Part shown: positions 23,556 through 35,150 of the stretch, piece after piece
Layout: each line of letters begins with the position of its first letter
Numbering within the stretch: position 1 is the stretch's first letter
Assembly (NCBI GenBank): GCA_037957365.1
Contig: JARHVA010000250.1
Location: 6,285,001 to 6,349,000, forward strand
DNA length: 64,000 bases
Direction of reading: 5' to 3'
Source: Torreya grandis
Taxonomy: Eukaryota > Streptophyta > Pinopsida > Cupressales > Taxaceae
The notes under the pieces: generated by a model
What the model was told of the DNA's origin: nothing
What the model saw: only the letters and a program-made list of their open reading frames with translations
Database searches by the model: none
Translations under genes and position numbers: made by a program

Positions 23556-25248
23556 TGTAGGAACATCACTCTTAGGGAGAAATTTTGAAATTTTGGCTTA
23601 TTTTTCATTAAATAAGGTTTATAACTAATTTATATGGACTTATAAGGTCACACATTTCTTATTTTTTATTTTGGTAGCATAGAAGTGCATTTAAAAAGGT
23701 TGAATTTTCAAATATAGTTTTTCCCACCAAAACTTGTAGTTGAAAAATTTGAATTTTTAGTGTATGTTAAGGACTTGAAAGGGTGTATAAATGTTTAATT
23801 AAGGTTTTTAATAGGTTTAAAATGTTATTCAGGGTCAATTAAGTCATTTTAAAATGTCTAAATTGGCATATGTCATGAAAATCATGTTTGGTGTTTTGTC
23901 ACCTTTTAAAATACTCTTGTTAACATAGACTACTTCTCCAAAAAATCAGTTGTGTTGATATAAAAGGCATGATTTTTGAATTGTAGATAGTTATTGTACA
24001 TTATTTTAGTCAATAATTTGAGTAAAGAGGAAAAAAAGAAGCCCCTATTTGCAAAAAAAGGACTTATAGACCCTGTTTAAGAATGGTGTATTGAGACCCC
24101 TATTTTGTGTGTCTTATTCAAGTGGCAAACTATATGATTTATTATTAATGATAAATGGAATTTGGAAATGGTTATTTCATATTTTTAAGGATATTTTAAT
24201 GATATTTTTGGTTTCAAACTATATGATATATCCTCTGTTCATTTGTTATTCAAGGAAGTTCTATGTAGACCCCTATTTGGGTTCATTTTATTATAATCAG
24301 TCTATAGTATACTTTATGAATGCAATGAAATTTGAATATTTTTGTAGTATATCTAAAATTATTTCATATTGATTTTTTATTGTTAAATAATATCATAAAA
24401 CTGAAATAAGGTATCAAGGAGTTAGCTGGTAATGTGGAGACTGGTAGAAATCCTGTATTTTATGATAGACTTTGTATGACTATAGAGTGACTATATTTAT
24501 TGAAGGAACTAGACTACTAATATTGGAGAAGCACTTTAGAATACTAAAGATAATTTTTTTAACATAATTTTAAGTTTATTTATCTTTATATTGGTGTTTC
24601 ACAGTGTTTGTATTCATCTTCTAAACCCACAGGCCTGTAAAGTGTCCTGTTGTGAGTTCAGTCAAGTCCATTTTGAGTTGGTTTATATAGAAAATGGTTT
24701 TTTCAATGATTGATAAGGATTTATAAAGATGTAATAGGTCTAGGCAGACCTTCCAAACTTGGTTTTAAGCTTTAAAACTTAATATAGAACCTAGAGTTGG
24801 ATTTTGACCTCTCTCAGACTGTCTCAGTCTCCCACAAGCCTTAATCTAGGGTTTGTGTAATATAAAACATTTCAACCAGAAAAATTTCATAAAACTTTGT
24901 GATCTAATCAATTTTGAGGTGATTTAATATAATATTGAGGTTTTAGGATTGTACATGATTGATAGTATGGAATTCCAAAGATAAAGGTGAAAATAGGCCT
25001 AAAGAGGGCTAATTGAGTAAGCCTAAATAGATAAATTGGACTAATGGATTAATGGATATTTTAAATTTAAACCATAGGTATATTTATTTAAAGGGTAATA
25101 AAAATATCAATTGGTTTCTCAAAATTCATTATACTTTTTCTGTAGCATTCAAAAAATAGTCAAAACAAGGCTAGTAAAAGGGTGAAGTGCATAGTGTGTC
25201 TAGTTAAGAGTTATAAGTTGAAAATTTGCAAAGGGATTCTCTACATCA
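23556..25248 (+). repeat. 3' LTR of the chromovirus
   Basis: About 1.69 kb, starting TGTAGGAACATCACTCTTAG and ending CTACATCA. It aligns with 17,805-19,301 and carries about 190 additional bases near 24,870-25,070. The open frame at 24,091-24,372 lies within the LTR and is not a gene. Confidence 0.85.
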
Positions 25249-25300
25249 TTTGTTTAGAATATAATAAACTAATTGAGGAGGATAAAAATATTTTAACTTC
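25249..25300. other. Short remnant between the chromovirus and element B
   Basis: 52 bases between the chromovirus 3' LTR and the 5' LTR of B. By position it should be a piece of the split Copia element, but it is too short and decayed to prove. Confidence 0.35.
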
Positions 25301-25911
25301 CATAGATATCTAAATTTGGTCATAGGTACTTGACGGTGTTAATTATTAACATATCTTAATCATTTAACTTATGCCCAAATACATGAATCTTATTCATCAT
25401 TCCTATATCCATTTATCTATATGAGAGCTCAACCCCTTATCTTGTAATCACTAATAATAAAAAATTATAATTCAATATTCAAGCTATCTTATATCATCTC
25501 TTATATTATTCTAACCTTAGGATAGTTGCTCCTATTTCTTCAGGATAGGTTCATTCTAGGTAGGCAACTCTGCTATTGTGGACTTTTCTACATAGTGAAA
25601 CCTCATCCCCATGATAATTAATGGCTAGTTTAAAAAATATAAATATTCATCTGGGTCTTCCTACACATTTTTCAAGGTCTACTAAAGTAATTTGTCAAAA
25701 ATTTTCACTATATAAGAACATCAAAACATCATTTTAAAGGGAATTGATTCTTAATATAGCATATATCTTTGATGTTATTGTACATTAAACAAAGCTGACC
25801 TATTTTTTCTAAATTAAATATCAATCACTAAGGGTAGCCTCAAATCAACCTTAAAACGTCTCAAATAAAGTCAAGAGCTAACATTATCAAGTATTAAAGC
25901 CAAATTTTTAG

Positions 25912-25912
<1 letters not shown>

Positions 25913-25967
<55 letters not shown>
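25913..25967. repeat. (TA)n microsatellite
   Basis: About 27 TA units in the LTR of B, just outside the left arm of the inverted repeat. Confidence 0.95.
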
Positions 25968-25974
<7 letters not shown>

Positions 25975-25981
25975 TTAGTTT

Positions 25982-26094
25982 TATAATCTAGAGAGGGGGA
26001 GTGTAAAGGCCTGCGCTGACACCAATCACTCCCTTTGATGATTGACCACTACCTACATATATAGATACTCTAATTATGGAATCAAGGCACAATA

Positions 26095-26174
<80 letters not shown>

Positions 26175-26326
26175 AAGTAACACAATTGCATAATTACTCT
26201 AGGTGGGAGAAATTATTGTGGCTTGATTCCATAATTAGAGTATCTATATATGTAGGTAGTGGTCAATCATCAAAGGGAGTGATTGGTGTCAGCGCAGGCC
26301 TTTACACTCCCCCTCTCTAGATTATA
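25982..26326. repeat. 117-bp inverted repeat with TA-rich spacer
   Basis: Left arm 25,982-26,098 and right arm 26,210-26,326 are reverse complements over 117 bases with a single mismatch (base 26,087). The 111-base spacer is mostly (TA)n. The 3' LTR of B has only the right-arm orientation (33,630-33,770) and is much more diverged, so the left arm is a later inverted copy, or an artefact of sequencing or assembly. Confidence 0.95.
26100..26171. repeat. (TA)n microsatellite
   Basis: About 36 TA units forming most of the loop between the arms of the 117-bp inverted repeat. Confidence 0.95.
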
Positions 26327-26837
26327 GGTTTATACCTCTCATAAATACATCTAGGGTTTATAAGGAAAAGAGAAGAAAAATAATAACTTCCACATAGTAG
26401 TATCATAATTTTAATATCTCAACCCTCTTAGTATACACAATTACAAAAAATTGAGTAGTTATAATTTTATCATAGTCAAGGTGGACAAACCCATAGTCAA
26501 TGGACGTGAATGACTTATGCTATTGTCCAAGGAGCATGGACCTATCCATAAATATCTTCAAATTTTGCTTCCAATTTAGAGCATACACAATCACATCTTA
26601 CCATATTTTCCACTATCAAATATCAGTTATAGTCAACCATAAACCAAAAAAAATATCTTATTATTGGTTGTACTTACTATTTTAAGCATATGTCACTCAT
26701 CATTTTCTATTTTAGTCAATCTAATTTACATTCAATTTTTATTATTAAATGTCATATATTGAAATCTAAATAGATTTATTAAGTTTTATACCTATTTTCA
26801 CAACATTTACTTGTTAAATAAAAGATAAGGTAAAACA

Positions 26838-28430
26838 TATTAGTGAACCCATGCAATTAAAAGCACTTTATTTTCTAGTTTTTGTCTTAGAGTTTCATAT
26901 TTTTCTTGATTTTATTTATAAAAAAATATTTTCCCTCTATTGGATTTCAATTTTATTTTCTTAATTTTTATAACTATGTTTTGAAAGTTTTAAAACTCGT
27001 CATTCTGGGAAAATAAGTCTTCAATTTTAACTAAGCCATGGTGTGAGGGGTACTAATCCAATACTCAAGCCATTATAAATCACTATATTCAGAGTTTATA
27101 TTCCATGTACCTCATGATATATAAAAAACACATATATTTTTTAATTTTTATCTATAAGAAGTCTTTCAAGTGATTAGTTTTGTAGTGCACTAGTAATTGG
27201 TTAGCCACAAGAAGTTATTATAAATGTACCTTAGAGATGGGATAGTGTGACTATAACATGGTGGAATCCTCCACAGTTATTGCCCTTTGGTATTTGTTCA
27301 CTATTTATGAGTGTAATCAAAATATTTGAGAGCCTAAAAATTAAATGTACCTTGCCTAGTTAAACCTCTAATACCATTTTCAAAGTCAAAATTCAAAATC
27401 AAATAATGAATATAATAAATGCATTTTGTTTCTATCTTATGATATATATATTTGCACTAATCAAATTTAAATATCATAAAATGGATAAAATGAATAATGT
27501 TCCATCTCAACCTTCCCTCAATTCATATTGCTGAAATATATAATATGAGTCTATACCTATCACCACAAGATAACAAATGACATGCATGACTCATTTTATA
27601 CCTCCTACCCCTAGAAATCAAAGTGGTATCACTTACCATCCTTCTCCCATTATTCAACCATGACTTATATTATATTCCAATGTTAATGTTGTTAACATTG
27701 GATGAGGGTTAGTACCTCATCTGCCATAATAGAATTTAAGTGGTCAACATGTTCCCTCTCAACCCCCTCTACCTCCCACAAGGAAATCCAATCAATCTAA
27801 GGGTTATAATATAATTGATAAAATACAAAATACCTATGTTAAAATTTATATTTTGTAGATATTAAAGAGATCAATAGTCTATAAAAATATCTTATATGAA
27901 ATTTTGCATGATATAAATCTTCCTCGTGATATATAACTAACATCATTTACTTCTACCATGAATATAATTAAGGATGTAAAAAATTTCATCACCTTAGATA
28001 AGGAAAAATTTCCTCTTAAGCATATTATTGATCAAGATATATCACTATTCATTCAAGTTCAGGTACATGAAAAGATAGTCAAGCGTGTGTAGATCAATAA
28101 TTGCTTGGGGATGAATATTTGTTGCTCTAATTTCTTACAACAATCAGGTATCAATATGAAAATAATTAAAAAATCATAACAAAATATTAGGGTATTCAAA
28201 ATATTCCTTGTCAAAAAATTAAAACTATCACGTTAGATTTACTAGTGGGTCCTAACATGGTTTCTATTATTTTTAAAGTTATACATGTATATTCTACACT
28301 CCATAGATGTATCAAATTTATATATGATATGAATGAGTATAAAATTCTAGTAGATGAAACACCTTTCAGATATTATAAAATGACACAATCATAATTTGAA
28401 GATCATTCTATTATACCACCCACACAACCC
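26838..28430 (+). pseudogene. Leader and first protease remnant of element B
   Basis: After the LTR end the sequence TTAGTGAACCCATGC may be the decayed primer site, in the position of TTTGTGAACTC in A and C. A GAGTTTC-type leader follows. From 27,540 the sequence aligns with A. At 27,805-28,140 the frame resembles the gag-protease junction of Tat elements (YNIIDKIQNT, then FPLKHIIDQDISLFIQVQVH), followed by the active-site region, which has lost the Asp-x-Gly triad to a stop (IVKRV, stop, INNCLGMNICC). Near 28,280-28,380 comes the block after LLGRPW (STLHRCIKFIYDMNEYKIL). No gag core is visible. Confidence 0.6.
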
Positions 28431-29384
28431 ATCCCACTTGATTAGATGCATACATATGAGGTGGGTGAGTCAAGCATGAAACATGTCAAAGTAAAAACCA
28501 TGAGCATTAAATAATATACATAAAAAAATTACCAATTACCATACAACAAGAGCTAAATATACCAAATCTTCCTCTTTTGGTCAATTCTGAAGATCCTAAT
28601 TACATAGTTATGGATCGGTATGATAGTGATGAGGATGATATGCAAGATCTAATAGATGACAAATTTCATAAGCTAAATTTTAATCCTATTGATCCAGATG
28701 AGTAATTATCTCATATGTTATTCACACATATTGGATTTGGAACATAGAAAAATGACTCATATAAAATAAAGAGGGAAAAATAAAAAAACTACTACAAAAA
28801 CACAATCCTCCAAGGACAAAGGAAATGTTATAGTTTAAGACAATTAACTTTATCAAAGTGAAAAAAATTGTTAGAGTATTGATTCATAATAACATCAAGA
28901 TAATTTTCAAGATTTATGTCTAAGGGTTACATCACTTGAAGCCAAGATTGCACATATGTACAACCCTTAACATGCTACAGTCAATGTTACACTTTTAAAG
29001 GAACAACCACAAGTAGAACTAAAGGAGAAGTTTGAAAAGTGATATTTATAAAGGGAACAACTAGAAATATATGGATTATCAAAATAATGAATAAAAATTA
29101 ATAATTTCAAACATAAAAAGGACAAAATAAAAAATATAAAAGGAATAAGACAAATAATAAAGGTTACATAAAGAACAAATACAAAGGGAACTAATCGAAA
29201 AGGAAAAGTTACTACAAGAGAAAGCACTAAAATATTTTTTTTTCAAAAAAATACTCAAGATAAGAAAGAAAACATCCTAAAAAAAGGCTTTATCACAAAG
29301 GAAATTCAAAATCACGACATAAAAAATAAGGCTAATATGGTTCTAAAAGAGGCAACTACAAAGTTTTCTTCATATCTATAGTCT
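28431..29384 (+). other. Acidic and charged linker of element B, broken
   Basis: A decayed stretch that once encoded charged protein. Near 28,610-28,700 it reads DRYDSDEDDMQDLIDDKFH, an acidic linker of the kind found after protease in Tat-like elements. Near 28,980-29,220 it is rich in Glu, Lys and Gln and looks like a coiled coil (for example LKEQPQVELKEKFEK). No domain could be named. Confidence 0.45.
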
Positions 29385-29690
29385 TTGGTTCTTAGTATTC
29401 ATATCGATGGAAAGAAATATACTAAAGTTGAGATTGAATATTTTCATGAAGACAATATATGTAGAATGACACTTATCCAACATATTAGGTATAATAGTCA
29501 AGACTTGGGTAATATTACTGGGTCTCAGTGCTGCATTGGATCAATTGAATTACCAATAACACTTTGGTCAAAAACATGTTCAACTATACTTCATAACAAC
29601 CCTATTGTGGATCAATACAATGTAAAACTAGGAAAATCATGGATGAGATTAATTGGGGGAAACATTGGATAAATATTATGATTAGTTCAC
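29385..29690 (+). pseudogene. Second retropepsin-like domain in element B
   Basis: An open frame of 95 codons resembling an aspartic protease of Gypsy elements: SIHIDGKKYTKVEIEYFHED in the place of the active-site strand, CRMTLIQHI after it, then CIGSIELPITLWSKTCSTIL, and VDQYNVKLGKSWMRLIGG in the place of the LLGRPWxHxIGA block. The catalytic Asp-Thr/Ser-Gly is replaced by Glu-Tyr-Phe, so it would be inactive even if expressed. It lies 1 kb after another protease remnant; two proteases in one element is unusual and suggests recombination or a nested fragment. The start at 29,385 is only the first Met in the open stretch. Confidence 0.65.
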
Positions 29691-32600
29691 ATTTGAGAAT
29701 GAAAATATAATTGTTACAATTGTAAGAGAGGATGAATTAGTCAAGCAAGAACAAAAAAGGGAAAATACTTCTCTACCTAAAATCTAGTAAAGACAACTAA
29801 TATAATCACAATATAAGCACCTAATACAACACATGGAAAAGAAAAAGAACATGAAAAATATATAGTATGGTTCATTTGGTTTAACATACAGATGAAAATA
29901 ATGATAAGAGTGTATATCATAATTTTAGGTCACAAAATATTATTATGATCATGATTATGATTATACAAAGGATTTGTATGATACTCTTGAAAATATAGGA
30001 CCTAAAAATCTAAATCCCATCTCAATTAGTGGATTAACACATAAATTTGAAGTGGATTACATATTATATGTAGGAACTATGTGGGAATGTCCTATTGACC
30101 AAATCATTGGTTAAACTTCAATATTTTCCATTGTACATAGTTTCATTCTCCCTCTTCATAACCTTTATTATTATATCTTGACACACATGTGTACATAGTT
30201 TATTTCATATCAATTATTTTATCTATTGGATTTTATTTATTTATCCCTTGTCCTTTGATCATTTATACCGATTCAAATATCTATGACACTTTTCTTGTAA
30301 TAACTCTAATGTACATATTTTATAGCATGCTACTTATATATCTTGCATATTCACCATCTACATATACTTTGGCTTCCATGTGAGCTTTCATGATTGTATA
30401 CTCTTACTTATAAATACTAAAAGAGCATGCATTACTTCTTTCCCACTAGGGGCATACAAATTACTATCTCCATACATGATATTGAGCTACATAATTTCAA
30501 TACACATATACAATGGAGGCATATTTATTACTTTCACTCTCTTCACATTGCCATGCTATCAAATGTAGTGCATATTATGCATTGACATATGTTACAGATT
30601 GTTCATATCCCTCCATTTTTTTATTTTCAAATCCTTTCTACTTGTCCTTACACATATTTAAAAAAAAAAATCCAAATATGTCAAAAATACAAAATCATCC
30701 AAATATGTGAAAAAATTAAAAAAAATCAAATATGTCAAGAATACCAAAACATTCAAAATTTTATCAAAAAATAAAAAATCAAGACTTGAGCATTACATGA
30801 GTTACTATTTTACTTCTTCACATATGTTATTTATCACATGTTTGGTAGATAGCATATTTTTTTCATACACACATGCAATTCATGAGATGTATGAGTATAA
30901 TGCAAAACATACATATTATACATGGATTCCTAGATGCTATTTTTTTTTCCTACCTAGTGGCCATGCCTATGTTGGGGGCATCTTATTCTACATGTTAAAT
31001 TATCATAAATTATATCTACATATGACCTAAAATGACATGTTTAATTACATATATTAAAAATGTCTTGTTAATTACTCATATCTTACATTTTTCTATATGG
31101 ATATGTAACATTACTATGATGTGATATTGATATATGGATCGAGTAGACTATTTTTGATTTATTTTATGCTCTTTCAATACTTCTATTTTTTGCATGATAG
31201 GCTAGACATTACTTGATTATTATGTGTGGCCCCTAGCCCTATGTGTGAAATATTTGATTGGTATGTGTGAAATTTAAACATGTCTAATTACTTGTGGCCC
31301 TTGACCCTATGTATATAGTATTTTCTTATATGCATGTCATTTGAACATGTCCTTTATATACATACCTTGGCATTATGTGTGACATTGTGTGTTATGCTTG
31401 TGTTTTTGAGCTTGATTAGTTGTTCTATGATCCATATCATACACTTTTAATGCATATTTTTATTTAGATATGGTTACTTTAATGCATTCCTCATCGCTAT
31501 ATCTATGTATACATGACACTTATATGATTCACATTTAATATGTTACATACATGCTTCAATGACAATCACATTACTATGATGACATACTCTCTCCATGTTA
31601 ACATAATTATACATAATTATATATTTATCACATGATAAAATTTAAATCTTATTTTGAGATGAGTAACTTTCAAGCTACATTTCTCATCTCAAAAGGGGGG
31701 TATTACTATGGGTTTTTCAATGAGATCCAAGCTTGCATGAACAAAAAAATTAGTTTTATGAAAAATATAGGTTTCAAAGATTTCAAGCAATTAAAAAATC
31801 AGAGTTTTATGATAGAGTACATGTTTTAAAGATTCAAAATAATTCAAAAATCCAATTATATGATAAATTATAGGTTTCAAAGATTCAAAGAAATTAAAAA
31901 GTTAGATTTTTATGATAGAGTATAGGTTTCAAAGATTCAAATTAATTCAAAAATCAGATTCATACACACTTTGATACATATGTATGGGCATATGTAAAAC
32001 AATTATAAGATAAAAAATTACAGGTTTCAAATACAATTAAAATTGAGAATATATATGTAAGGAATTATATATCATTTAACTTAGATTCAAGGGCCATGAT
32101 ACTAATTCATGATCACATATATATATATATATTTTTAAAATTAAAAAAGACATGATACTAGTCCATGCACATATCAAATACAACGGAATTTACAAATTCA
32201 ATGATAAATATTTATTTCAATTCAAATATATTATCACTAAGGTCATGATGGGGCATGGATATTATTCATTTTATTTCAATAATGCAAGTAAAATCTAGAA
32301 ACATATGTAGTGGTGTGATTTGTTCTGTTAGAGGTAATGTACATTCAAGTCAGTGACACTCAATGGCCTTATCATTACTTTCAATGAATCCATTATGTTA
32401 ATACATATTTAGTTATGGGTAATATAAATTAAGTCTAATGACAATTAATGACCTTGGCATTAATTTTAGTGAAGCCACTGTGTGGTTCTATATTATGTTA
32501 TGGTTGATGTACACTCAAGTCTAGTAAGAATTAATAGCCTTGTTATCACTTCTAGTGAACCCATCATGGTTACATCTTCTTGTGGATTAGTAAACTGGGC

Positions 32601-33010
32601 ACTTTTACTCATTTATGAGAGTTGAAGCATGCATAATTACAACTCAAGGGCTTTATTAGTTAATCAAAATTAGGACTTGATCACTCTTAATTTGACAATG
32701 GTTCAACATGAGGAACCATCTATCCAAGTGCTTAAACAAGGGGGAATGCCTCTCCATATTTTACATGTTACATGACAATATGGTTTCATATCCCTACAGG
32801 TATATTCCTCATTTTATCTATTTTCGATTTTAAAATTTTTGATTTCTAAAATTTTGAAATTTCAAATATGAATAATGACTACTTCATGTGGTGTTGCAAA
32901 TTTTACTAAATTTGATGACCATACATAATTGAGGTTTCCTATTTAATATAAAGTGTGTTATACATAGTCAAGTATTATTTTTTCCTTTACTCTAGAAATT
33001 CCATTACTAG
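29691..33010 (+). other. Non-coding 3' region of element B
   Basis: No coding could be supported. Parts of 30,180-31,400 share motifs with the 3' regions of E and E2 (GTACATAGTTTA, CCCACTAGGGGC, TTGAACATGTCC). From 31,830 to 32,040 there are several diverged copies of a piece around TAGGTTTCAAAGATTCAAA. From 32,330 to 32,580 three diverged copies of a unit with 'CAATGGCCTTATCATTACTT' recur at about 115-base spacing. The open frames between 30,189 and 31,030 are Leu/Ile/Tyr-rich shadows of AT-rich DNA. Confidence 0.5.
31691..31700 (+). other. Second (internal) purine tract of element B
   Basis: AAAAGGGGGG preceded by CATCTC, 1.3 kb upstream of the LTR-adjacent tract, in the position and context of the tract at 3,386 in E. 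Confidence 0.45.
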
Positions 33011-33028
33011 AATAAAGGTGAGGGAAAA
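33011..33028 (+). other. Polypurine tract of element B
   Basis: A purine-rich run, AATAAAGGTGAGGGAAAA, directly before the 3' LTR. The 25 bases upstream (CTCTAGAAATTCCATTACTA) are matched by element C on the minus strand near 39,251-39,275. Confidence 0.65.
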
Positions 33029-34263
33029 TTTAGATACTTAAATATAGTCACAAGGAATTGAAAGTCTTAAATTTTGACATATCTTAAACTACCTACCTTG
33101 TGTCCAAATCCATGATTCTTATTCACCATTCTTATAGTAATTTAAATATTGTGGGATCAACCCCTCAACTTATTGCTACTACTAATAATTTTTTTTTCAA
33201 TGCTTAAACTATTTTATATCATTTATTAGACTATTTTAACCTTAGGATAACTATCCCTGATTCTTTAGGATGGGTTTTCTCTAAGAAGACAAGTCTGCTA
33301 ATGTGAACCTATTGATCTTTTGTGGCCTCATCCTCTCACTAATTAAATGCTAGTTTCCAAATTAAAAATATTCATTTGGGTCTTTCCAGACATTTTTTAA
33401 GGTCAATTAAAAGAAATTGTCAAATTATTTACCTATATAAATAGGTCAAAACATCATTTTAAATGGACTTGATTTCTAATCAAGCATCTATCTTATACAC
33501 TAATTCATATTGATCAATATCAAATTAAGAGTAGATCATCTCAAATCAAGTCAAGAGCTAACATTGTCAAGTATAAAATCCAAATTTCTAGGTACATATA
33601 TATAATTAAGGAGCACAATTGCATAATCACTCTATGTGGGAGAACTATGTGTGGTTTGATTCCATTTTTGGAGTATATGAATATGTAAGAAATGATCAAT
33701 AATCAAAGGGGGTGATTGGTGTTAGCTCAACCTATTAAAATCCCCCTTTATTTTTATAGGTTTATAGCTTTAGAAAGTACCTATAGGGTTTTCAAGGTAA
33801 AGAGAAGGAAAACAATGAATTTCATGTGATAATATTAGAATTGAAATATCTCATCCCTCTTAGCATACATAGGTATAGAAGGTAGAGTAGTTACAGTTTT
33901 ATCAGAATCAACATAAACAAGTTCATAGTTAATAAACGTGACCAACCTATGCTACTATCCAAGTAGTATAGACCTATCCTAAAATATATTTAGATTTTGA
34001 GTAGTCAAAATTTTATCATAACCTATTTTAAACTATGCAAAATTAGTTACACTCAATAGGAAACCAAAAAAGATAAGTATCTTATTGTTTATTATATTTA
34101 ATAGTTTAATAATATACCACTTGTCAATTTTAATTTCAATTAGTTCTAATTTACGTTTAGATTTTATTCTTAAATGATTTTTTTTTACAATTTTAATAGA
34201 TCTATCAAGTTTTATACCTATTTACACAACATTTACTTGTTACATATATAATAGGGTAAAACA
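33029..34263 (+). repeat. 3' LTR of element B
   Basis: About 1.24 kb, aligning with 25,301-26,837 and with the LTR start of A. It ends in GTAAAACA, the same end as the 5' copy. It lacks the inverted arm and the long TA runs, so it keeps the older LTR structure. Confidence 0.75.
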
Positions 34264-35150
34264 ACTCAAAATATTGAGATTGATCATCAAATAACATATC
34301 TCATTACTAAAACATGTCAATGGTGCCTAGTAAAATAATATGATATGCCTTTACATATTCATAATATCCAAAAAAAATACAAGGAATAATATTCATTTCC
34401 ATATTATTACACATATCATTTGGGATAGGTGACAATGCATCACACCAACAAACTAAAAAACTAAAACATCTAGCTTAATGTCAGATACTTTTTTTTCAAG
34501 AGTAATGTTTCACACTATTGAATGGAGAGCACAATTTTAGATGTAGTTCATAAAATGGATTATCTTATCAAAAAATTAATAATTCAAGTCCTTATAAGCA
34601 CCATGAATTATCCATTTCTTTAAGTATATGCTTCTTATGTGTGGACACATCATTTTTCTGAGGTGTGCATGACACAATATGAAAGAGTTGGCTGCCTAAC
34701 TCTTCAAAGAGGCTAATCATATAGTTTTTGAAATAATATCATCCATAATATATTATAAGATGCTTAATATTTATATTTAACATATTTTTGACTAATAATT
34801 TGACAATTTTGAAGTACTCAAAGACTTTAATTTTTTTTTTGTCAAATAATAGACCCAACTCCTACAATAGAAATCATTAATGAATGTAAGAACATATTTA
34901 TATTTATAAAATGAAACATGAGGGAATGAAATGAGGTCACAATAAATGAGTTTTAACCTTCACTTTCCATACAAAATTTTCCTTAAGCAAAAGGTTCCTT
35001 GTGTTTTTTTCCAAGCTTAAAACTCAGACAAATTCCATCTCTAAAGGAAACTTTCATAAACCCTTAAAAATTATTGTGATTAATGAGGTATTACAATGAA
35101 AAATACTTTAGGTTCCAAAAAATATTATTTTAGAGTTTACTAAAATTATA
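34264..35150 (-). pseudogene. Copia integrase, 5' half of a split minus-strand element
   Basis: Read on the minus strand from about 35,110. First the pre-integrase zinc region: FRDGICLSFKLGKKHKEPFA, matching the Copia pattern C..C..GKxHKxPF. Then the catalytic core: LIYCDLISFPHVS (first Asp, as in IHSDICGP) and KYVLTFINDFYCRSWVYYL, matching RYFLTFIDDFSRxxWVYFL. Near 34,330-34,400 comes GYYEYVKAYHI, the C-terminal GYSxxxKGYR motif. Several stops and frameshifts. The element breaks at 34,264, exactly where B ends. The continuation (RT) is found at 17,804 and leftward on the same strand. Confidence 0.75.

Larger units (their letters stand above)
17805..25248 (+). mobile_element. Chromovirus (Ty3/Gypsy) with both LTRs
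   Basis: A near full-length element of about 7.4 kb: 5' LTR, primer site, gag, an inverted RT fragment where the protease should be, RT, RNase H, integrase, chromodomain, polypurine tract, 3' LTR. The chromodomain and the order of pol domains define a chromovirus. It sits inside a minus-strand Copia element next to B. A clean 5-bp target duplication could not be shown: flanks TGTTCA (left) and TGTTTA (right, offset by two bases) are only suggestive. All genes carry stops, so the copy is dead. Confidence 0.85.
25301..26837 (+). repeat. 5' LTR of element B, enlarged by an inverted duplication and (TA)n
   Basis: Aligns with 33,029-34,263. Shared blocks include 'TAACCTTAGGATA', 'TCTGCTA(A)T(G)TG' and the end ACAACATTTACTTGTTA. 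It is about 300 bases longer than its partner because it contains two TA microsatellites and an extra inverted arm (25,982-26,098). The open frame at 26,500-26,685 lies within the LTR and is not a gene. Confidence 0.75.
25301..34263 (+). mobile_element. Element B, Tat-like Ty3/Gypsy without pol
   Basis: About 9 kb with both LTRs, two protease-like remnants and long non-coding DNA, but no RT, RNase H or integrase. It lies, with the chromovirus, inside the Copia element. The right flank after 34,263 is ACTCA and the left flank before 25,301 is ACTTC, too different to call a target duplication with confidence. Its leader and protease region align with A, so it belongs to the same group. Confidence 0.7.

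Noticed and set aside
26500..26685. Small gene downstream of the inverted repeat
   Set aside because: It lies inside the 5' LTR of B and is not open in the 3' LTR.
30189..31030. Several overlapping open frames rich in Leu, Ile, Phe and Tyr that look like membrane proteins
   Set aside because: They lie in the non-coding 3' region of B, align with non-coding DNA of E, overlap one another in several frames and show no domain. AT-rich DNA gives such residues by chance.
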